The notes under the pieces were generated by a model that was not told the origin of the DNA, did not search any database, and was given only the letters and a program-made list of their open reading frames with translations. A stretch of 10,143 nt of DNA from Dehalococcoidia bacterium (GTDB lineage Bacteria > Chloroflexota > Dehalococcoidia > SZUA-161 > SpSt-899): the NCBI GenBank assembly GCA_023271485.1, contig JALPXT010000049.1, forward strand, positions 1 through 10,143, in the 5' to 3' direction. Made by a program: the position numbers and the translations under genes. Below are positions 6,343 through 10,143 of the stretch, piece by piece (position 1 is the first letter of the stretch; each line of letters begins with the position of its first letter).

Positions 6343-7302
6343 ATGAAAAATGTTAGTCGACTTCCGAGGCTCTATGGCGAACTATCCTCTTGGTGGCCAA
6401 TCCTTTCGGCTCCGGAGGATTATGCCGAAGAGGCCCAGTTCTATCGTCGCCTAATCGTTTCCGAATGTTCCAATCCTCCCGAAACCTTGCTGGAGCTGGC
6501 ATGCGGCGGAGGTAACAATGCGTCCCACTTGAAGAAGTATTTCCGCATGACGCTGGTCGACCTCTCGCCAGATATGCTTGTGGTCAGCCACTCGCTCAAT
6601 CCTGAGTGTGAGCACATTCAGGGGGATATGCGTACCGTCCGGCTTGGCCAACAGTTTGATGCGGTCTTCATCCATGATGGTATCGTGTACATGACCTCCG
6701 AGAGGGATCTGCGACAGGCGATCGAGACGGCATATGTGCACTGCAAGCCCGGTGGGGTGGCACTGTTCGCGCCAGATCACACGCGAGAGACATTTCGCTC
6801 CTCAACCAAACATGGTGGCCATGACAGCAGAGATTGGAGCATGCGGTATCTGGAATGGACCTGGGATCCGGATCCGGGCGACACCACCTATTTTACTGAC
6901 TTCGCGTACCTTCTGCGCGACGCTGATGGTCAGGTGCGCTGCGAGTACGACCGGCATTTGTGTGGCCTCTTCGGTCAGCAGGACTGGCTCCGCATTATCA
7001 GTGAGGCAGGCTTCCGCGCTCGCGCTGTCCCCTTTGAGCATAGCGAGATCGAACTTGGCTCCTGTGAGGTTTTCACAGGGTTGAAGCCCCCGGCCAAATC
7101 CCAGCAGGAAGGGTGGATGTCCAACACCCTCTGCAGCACCCTTAGCAGCATCCTTACAGATACAGGAGAGATTGAAAAACAAGAATGTTGTGCTTGTTGT
7201 AAGCGGAGGGAACTTATCAATGCAAAATCTCAAAGATGTGGTTCTGACTTAGTGTGTAGGGGAGCGGGGACTACACGCTACAAACTACCCCCTACCCTCT
7301 AG
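6343..7302 (+). CDS. Class I SAM-dependent methyltransferase with chimeric C-terminus
   Basis: The N-terminal three quarters are a normal methyltransferase. SAM motif I is LLELACGGGNNASHL, followed by the acidic LVDLSPDML, GDMRTVRLGQQFDAVF and a VHCKPGG loop. Later come the family-typical EWTWDPDPGDTTYFTDFAYLLRD segments and a closing EVFTGLKPP. Homologous sequence should end near base 7095. From there the frame runs on through unrelated DNA and then through a copy of the dehydratase 3' end in the wrong frame (7133-7252), adding roughly 70 residues with a Cys-rich stretch (CCACCK) before TAG at 7300-7302. The ATG at 6343 has AAGGG about 13 bases upstream; a TTG at 6337 has better spacing, so the start is uncertain by two codons. 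The substrate is unknown. The enzyme core looks intact, so it could still function. Confidence 0.8.
   Translation: MKNVSRLPRLYGELSSWWPILSAPEDYAEEAQFYRRLIVSECSNPPETLLELACGGGNNASHLKKYFRMTLVDLSPDMLVVSHSLNPECEHIQGDMRTVRLGQQFDAVFIHDGIVYMTSERDLRQAIETAYVHCKPGGVALFAPDHTRETFRSSTKHGGHDSRDWSMRYLEWTWDPDPGDTTYFTDFAYLLRDADGQVRCEYDRHLCGLFGQQDWLRIISEAGFRARAVPFEHSEIELGSCEVFTGLKPPAKSQQEGWMSNTLCSTLSSILTDTGEIEKQECCACCKRRELINAKSQRCGSDLVCRGAGTTRYKLPPTL
7133..7252 (+). pseudogene. Duplicated 3' end of a dehydratase gene
   Basis: Bases 7133-7247 match 4559-4673, the last 115 bases of the intact dehydratase homology, with 3 mismatches by my count. In its own frame it reads from AAPLAASLQ through VVSGGNLSMQ to VVLT and stops at TAG 7250-7252. 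One residue differs (Q for R). Only the last 39 codons are present, overlapping the methyltransferase frame in another phase. It shows what the dehydratase ending looked like before the VOC fusion. Confidence 0.9.
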
Positions 7303-7352
7303 CCAGCGAGCAACCATCAACCGTGAGCCGAAAACCTGACAACCTGGGCAGG

Positions 7353-7528
7353 GGAGAATCCCTCTGATGATCTTGAACTCTCCGATTACTTTCTGAATCG
7401 GATCAGATGCGTAAAGACCATTCTCGTCACTTCGCCGCGCTCAGAGATGGAACGACGGTATTCATACCTCTTTGAGCCATCGAAATCTTTAGCGCGAACT
7501 CCGTCTTAATCGACAACAATACTCTCAT
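7353..7528 (-). pseudogene. Frameshifted ASCH-domain protein gene
   Basis: Read on the minus strand from the ATG at 7528-7526, the sequence gives MRVLLSIKTEFALKI, then after a one-base deletion DGSKRYEYRRSISERGEV, then after a second one-base deletion YASDPIQKVIGEFKIIRGIL. Joined together this is the N-terminal two thirds of the small ASCH-domain family (typical pattern MKVLLSIKPEFA, FDGTKRYEFRR, VYASSP, VIGEF), thought to bind RNA or modified nucleosides. Similarity stops near 7353 and the C-terminal part is missing. It is the only recognisable gene on the minus strand, opposite to the cassettes. The two deletions, near positions 7484 and 7415, rule out a normal product. I see nothing recognisable between 7253 and 7352. 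Confidence 0.65.
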
Positions 7529-7538
7529 CTGACTGACA

Positions 7539-7552
7539 CTCCCGCGCGGGAG
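7539..7552. repeat. 14-bp perfect GC-rich palindrome
   Basis: CTCCCGCGCGGGAG lies between the ASCH remnant start and the second platform copy. It has no T-run after it, so it is not a convincing terminator. It could be an operator-like site or part of a decayed recombination site. Confidence 0.5.
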
Positions 7553-7585
7553 CAACTTGATCTGCCATTTTGGCATCTCAAGATT

Positions 7586-7614
7586 GTTTCAATCCACGCC
7601 CCCGCGTGGGGGGC
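7586..7614 (-). repeat. Orphan type I-C CRISPR repeat, 29 of 32 bases (platform copy 2)
   Basis: This matches the full repeat at 8975 for its first 29 bases, then departs (CGG instead of GAC). As in copy 1 the altered side is the one that would face the leader. No neighbouring repeat or spacer is present. Confidence 0.75.
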
Positions 7615-7923
7615 CGGCTCAGGCCCTATGTCAGCGGCTGACCCCAGAGACTCTCCAATTCTTGAACAGTCTTGTTGAGTTCATTGACACGCTGCATCTT
7701 CGGCCGGGGCATCATTTTTCGATATCCCTGGATCAACATCTTCTATACACCACAACTGCGATGATGAATTCTCATGAAGATCTCCAGCAGATTCCCTGAC
7801 TGGATATCAGAAACATCCACATCATGCAAATATGTCCACTGAGGAGGCCAGGTCCCGTTCAACCCTCAGACGCAAGGACACGCCGTTGTAGGGGAGCGGG
7901 ATGAGTTAGGCGCGTCTGAGAAC

Positions 7924-7952
7924 TTGACGAGGACTGGGACTTGATGTATACT
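7924..7952 (+). promoter_or_regulatory. Sigma70-like promoter in platform copy 2 (Pc-like)
   Basis: TTGACG (7924-7929), a 17-bp spacer and TATACT (7947-7952, five of six consensus bases) form a strong promoter directed at the GNAT cassette. Box positions and spacing are the same as in copy 1 although flanking bases have changed, which suggests both promoters are maintained. Confidence 0.68.
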
Positions 7953-8000
7953 ATCTAAAAATGGTAGGGTCAGGGGAGGTTCCCATCGGGTACTTACTCA

Positions 8001-8048
8001 GCCCACAAGCGAGTTAGGCGGAGAGTTTCCGTCTAATGATTGTTATCT
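8001..8048 (+). other. Recombination site at the right end of platform copy 2
   Basis: A hairpin with arms TTAGGCGGA and TCCGTCTAA (8014-8022 and 8028-8036, one G-T pair) precedes the junction core GTTATCT (8042-8048). The left box is degenerate (GCCCACA where RYYYAAC is expected). The core does not fit GTTRRRY, but it is the exact complement of the R'' box of the cassette that follows, so it is a used crossover point. Confidence 0.5.
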
Positions 8049-8082
8049 GTATGAGAAATGAACAAAAGATGATTGCGATACG

Positions 8083-8322
8083 ATGATTGATATGCTCTAT
8101 ATTCACCCTGAGTATCGGGGCAAGGGTATCGGATCAAAATTGGTCAGACACGTGGAATCATTATGCAAAACGGAAAAGTTATTTACCTCAACGAATCAAT
8201 CAAATCTTCCCATGCAAGGACTATTGAACAAATTAGGATATGTCCCGAGTAGTTTTATTGACAATCTTGATGAGGGTGATCCTGAAGTAGTCTATTCTAA
8301 GAGGATAAAAGAAGACAGATAA
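8083..8322 (+). CDS. Truncated GNAT-family N-acetyltransferase
   Basis: The 79 residues cover the acetyl-CoA-binding half of a GNAT domain: strand MIDMLYIHPEY, the RGKGIGSKLV pyrophosphate loop (motif A), the following helix, and the LLNKLGYV turn before the last strand. The N-terminal half of the fold is missing. Just upstream, MRNEQKMIAIR (ATG at 8052, other frame, stop at 8085) looks like a GNAT beginning, so an internal deletion with a frame change is likely. No ribosome binding site precedes the ATGs at 8083 or 8092. Despite this damage the gene lies in a cassette with matching ends (8042 core and attC at 8317-8375), so the cassette stayed mobile. Activity is doubtful. Confidence 0.65.
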   Translation: MIDMLYIHPEYRGKGIGSKLVRHVESLCKTEKLFTSTNQSNLPMQGLLNKLGYVPSSFIDNLDEGDPEVVYSKRIKEDR

Positions 8323-8375
8323 CAAACGGATGGAACTAACGGCGTATCCGCCGTAGCTCATCCTTATCGTTCGAC
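8317..8375 (+). other. Integron attC site closing the GNAT cassette
   Basis: This is a 59-bp hairpin site. The R'' box AGATAAC (8317-8323) is the exact complement of GTTATCT at 8042; the R' core is GTTCGAC (8369-8375), one base from GTTRRRY. Inner boxes GGATGGA and TCATCC pair with one bulged G, and the centre ACGGCG/CGCCGT is a perfect stem. The site begins within the GNAT stop codon region, a normal place for an attC. Confidence 0.8.
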
Positions 8376-8397
8376 AACAAGAAACGGGATAAAAAGC

Positions 8398-8664
8398 ATG
8401 ATCATCTGGACTGATTATATGAAATATAGAACAAAAACAAGAGGATTTGATACTGATACAATTGAACATATACTTACCAGTTCTGGAGAACGATATTATG
8501 ATACATCAACGCTTCGTATGGTTGCTATCGGTAAGCATGATACTCGATTGGTTTTAATTCCATATGAAAAAGATAACGGAGATATAGTTCCAGTTACAAT
8601 ACATGCAACGACACGTAAACAGATTAATTTCCGTATTAAAACGGGGAGGTTCGTAAATGAATAA
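8398..8664 (+). CDS. Putative toxin, DUF4258-like
   Basis: An 88-residue basic protein with the pattern of small DUF4258/RelE-fold-like proteins: a helix (DTDTIEHILTSSGERYYD), strands RMVAIGKHDTRLVLIPYEK and DIVPVTIHATTRK, and a basic C-terminus. It overlaps the next gene by 8 bases, and that gene encodes a DUF2283 protein, a frequent partner of such toxins. It is therefore read as the toxin of a type II pair acting in the cytoplasm, probably on RNA or translation. An alternative ATG at 8419 exists and neither start has a strong ribosome site; I kept 8398. The gene starts 23 bases after the attC core at 8375, so the pair would be the next cassette. It is strongly AT-rich. The family match is by eye and moderate. 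Confidence 0.65.
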   Translation: MIIWTDYMKYRTKTRGFDTDTIEHILTSSGERYYDTSTLRMVAIGKHDTRLVLIPYEKDNGDIVPVTIHATTRKQINFRIKTGRFVNE

Positions 8665-8890
8665 GATTAAGATGGCATATTTTAAAGAAGAAGATGTAAT
8701 TCATCTGATAGTTTCGGATGAAAAAGAAATGGGAAGTATAGAGATTAGCCCAAATATAACAGCGGAACTAAATGAAAAAGGTGAATTAATAGGAATTGAG
8801 ATTTTAAATGCAAGCGAATTCCTTCGAGATTCTGTATTGGACGATGCTCAAGCAAAGTTACTAAATCTCCATGTGAAAGGTCATGTATGA
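8657..8890 (+). CDS. DUF2283 family protein, putative antitoxin
   Basis: The 77-residue product has the DUF2283 signature: two strands MAYFKEEDVIHLIVSDEKE, then EISPNITAELNEKGELIGIEILNAS, where the ELNEKGELIGIEIL block is diagnostic. It is acidic overall, as expected for the neutralising partner of the basic protein encoded just upstream. GGGGAGG at 8643-8649, inside the toxin gene, gives 7 bases of spacing to the ATG at 8657, and the 8-base overlap implies translational coupling. Such pairs are typical stabilising passengers of integron cassette arrays. The expected R'' box for this cassette (GTCGAAC) is not found after the stop, so its attC has been lost. Confidence 0.78.
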   Translation: MNKIKMAYFKEEDVIHLIVSDEKEMGSIEISPNITAELNEKGELIGIEILNASEFLRDSVLDDAQAKLLNLHVKGHV

Positions 8891-9240
8891 TGACACTTTC
8901 ATATTCAGTGGGTGGCAAATTCACTTGGTAGAATGTCAATCACCCATGCCGTGCCGATCGTACCCCCCGACTCGGTTTCAATCCACGCCCCCGCGTGGGG
9001 GGCGACCGTATCTCCCAGATACGAATCGGCATCAAATGTGCCATTTCTGACATGTCCTCGCGCATCACGAAACGAATAGGGAGGGGAAACTCCCGAAGCT
9101 CGCGGATCTCTCCTGTAATCCGCGGTCGCTCTAGGTTGGCGACAAAGGCACTTCAAACAATCAGTGGCCCCTCGGGATCATAACCGGGATTGGCGCCCAC
9201 ATGTTCCACTCTTCCCCTCCAGTTCTTCCCCAGAAAGTAA
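8891..9240. other. Gene-free stretch with a lone CRISPR repeat
   Basis: Between the antitoxin and the transposase remnant I find no credible gene. An uninterrupted minus-strand frame from 9152 through the CRISPR repeat contains GEIRELREFPLPIRFVMRED, which looks protein-like but is not recognised and has no clear start. No attC, terminator or IS end is evident. Confidence 0.5.
8975..9006 (-). repeat. Full-length orphan type I-C CRISPR repeat (32 bp)
   Basis: The 32 bases begin GTTTCAATCCACGCC and end GGGGGGCGAC. On the minus strand this is the type I-C repeat known from, for example, Desulfovibrio vulgaris (ending GTGGATTGAAAC). There is no second copy within 65 bp on either side, so no array is present; it is a remnant or a repeat carried in by recombination. 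Read as protein on the minus strand it gives VAPHAGAWIET, a common artefact of this repeat. Confidence 0.8.
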
Positions 9241-10013
9241 AACCGCAGGCTGGCGGAGTCGCAGAAGGAAGCTGACTGCAGGCTGAAGGAGGCCGGGAAG
9301 GTGGAGTACTTCTGCCAAAAAGACGCCGAGGCTGCCGTCGCGAAACTTCTCATTGAGAAGTCGCTCTACCATTCCTGCGAATGCAGCGTTGCGGAAAAGG
9401 TGGCCTATGCCAGGGACAGACCCCCGAAGAACGGAGGGTATCGAAGATCAGATACATCCTTGAGGGACATGTGGTCGAGCGTTCGGATGAGGTCGAGCAG
9501 ATGAGGGAGGCTGCAGGATGCTTTGTTCTTCTGACCAACACTCCCACCGAGGGAGAGATGGCCCATTCACGCGCAGATGTACTCGTAGCCTACAAAGAGC
9601 AGCACGGGATCGAGCGTAACTTCGGCTTCCTGAAGGACCCGCTGTTCGTCAACGATATGTTCGTGAAGAGACCGGATCGTATTGAAGTGCTGGGCTTCAT
9701 TCTGCTGACTTCCTTCTTGGTCTGGAACCTCATGGAGCATGTGATGCGCCGGCACTTGAAGCGGACTGATTCGACCATCCCCGGCTGGGACGGGAAGGCA
9801 ACGCACAAGCCGACATCCTTCATGATGACAACGAAGTTCAAAGGAGTGCTGCTAGCTGAGTTGGACGGGGAGTGGTGCTTCCTTGCCCCATTGTCTTCCG
9901 AGCAGCAGCAGTATGTTCGGGCGCTGGGACTAACCGAAGAATCGCTTCTGAGGAAAGGCAAAACGCGAGATCACAAATTACCCGGTGGAGGCCGTGAGGG
10001 GTGGGGAATGTGA
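9241..10013 (+). pseudogene. IS1634/IS4-like transposase, 5'-truncated and frameshifted
   Basis: The C-terminal half of a DDE transposase. The first part, just after TAA at 9238-9240, reads RRLAESQKEADCRLKEAGKV, then DAEAAVAKLLIEKS and SVAEKVAYARDRPPKN. Near 9430 the frame changes, and the second part continues with VSKIRYILEGH, AAGCFVLLTN, YKEQHGIERNFGFLKDP and a hydrophobic helix (VLGFILLTSFLVWNLMEHVM). The spacing Y-2-Q-3-E-6-K in YKEQHGIERNFGFLK matches the catalytic-E signature of IS4-related enzymes with Q in the usual R place. The N-terminus with the two catalytic aspartates is absent, so it is inactive. No terminal inverted repeat was found at either side. Confidence 0.8.
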
Positions 10014-10143
10014 GCTGCTTGGCAACAGCCAGATAACTACCGCAAATACATAAACGACTGAGGATGCGAAGACACCCTGCCTGGTCGGCAGACAGGCATG
10101 AAGTTGTTTAGTGGCAATGGAAGGTCATACATTCTTGTAGAGA
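10014..10143. other. Right-edge sequence without a recognised gene
   Basis: This stretch holds a small hairpin (TGCCTG/CAGGCA around 10079-10100) and an open frame from an ATG just after it (MKLFSGNGRSYILVE) that runs off the edge. There is no ribosome binding site, so I do not call a gene. Confidence 0.35.

Larger units (their letters stand above)
7586..8045 (+). repeat. Duplicated platform, copy 2
   Basis: This is the second copy of 1701-2187, 460 bp long. It starts exactly at GTTTCAATCC and diverges from copy 1 exactly after GTTA at 8042-8045. It lacks the hairpin insert of copy 1. In place of the block at 2002-2024 it has another one (7887-7914) with TGTAGGGGAGCGGG and GAGTTAGGCG; the latter recurs at 8011-8020, so the promoter segment is bracketed by direct repeats of a recombination core. 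The minus-strand amber-interrupted frame is kept (7868 to 7626, TAG between its two parts), but changes between copies are about as often amino-acid-changing as silent. I therefore see no protected gene in it. Confidence 0.85.

Noticed and set aside
7557..7799. An 80-codon plus-strand frame across platform copy 2
   Set aside because: Its start reads FQSTPPRGG, the usual translation of a type I-C repeat. The matching region of copy 1 does not keep the frame because the repeat there lacks one C.
1701..9006. A CRISPR array
   Set aside because: The three repeats are kilobases apart with no regular spacers, so they are orphan copies.
8905..9156. Minus-strand frame containing VAPHAGAWIET
   Set aside because: This peptide is the translated CRISPR repeat, and neither flank resembles a known family.
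10097..10143. Start of a gene at the right edge (MKLFSGNGRSYILVE)
   Set aside because: It faintly recalls small-enzyme N-termini, but there is no ribosome binding site and only 15 codons are visible.

Overview
The window looks like an accessory region of a bacterial chromosome built as a mosaic of integron gene cassettes. The evidence is attC-type recombination sites, Shine-Dalgarno-led genes all pointing the same way, sigma70-like promoters and many gene fragments. Base composition changes from gene to gene: copA is GC-rich, while the dehydratase and toxin-antitoxin genes are AT-rich. Type I-C CRISPR repeats and a DUF5674 gene would suit an environmental, possibly anaerobic, bacterium, but I cannot name the phylum. 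No integron integrase and no cas gene lies in the window.

Layout, left to right: (1) 1-1499, the 3' two thirds of a Cu(I)-exporting P-type ATPase (copA), followed by the tail of a methyltransferase gene. (2) 1701-2187, first copy of a duplicated platform. It starts with a degenerate orphan type I-C CRISPR repeat, carries a promoter aimed rightward, and ends at a GTTRRRY recombination core. (3) 2185-3694, two complete cassettes: a DinB-like protein, then a DUF5674 gene paired with an unrecognised gene. Both end in well-formed attC sites, and a third cassette (PLP-dependent dehydratase) follows but has lost its 3' end. (4) 4674-7585, a scrambled zone: a beheaded VOC gene, a retropepsin-like tail, an intact toroid-fold gene, a methyltransferase with a chimeric C-terminus, a second copy of the dehydratase 3' end, and an inverted, twice-frameshifted ASCH-domain pseudogene. 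(5) 7586-8045, second copy of the platform. (6) 8043-8890, a small cassette with a truncated GNAT gene and its attC, then a toxin-antitoxin pair (DUF4258-like plus DUF2283). (7) 8975-9006, a lone full-length 32-bp type I-C repeat, then an IS1634/IS4-like transposase remnant up to 10013.

The key result is that the first bases of each complete cassette are the exact reverse complement of its own attC R'' box: GTTAGGC/GCCTAAC, GTTGGGC/GCCCAAC and GTTATCT/AGATAAC. This is what integrase-mediated cassette insertion predicts. The two platform copies stop being alike exactly at this crossover point, so each seems to serve as promoter plus landing site for its own cassettes. The link between that platform and an orphan CRISPR repeat is the most unusual feature here.
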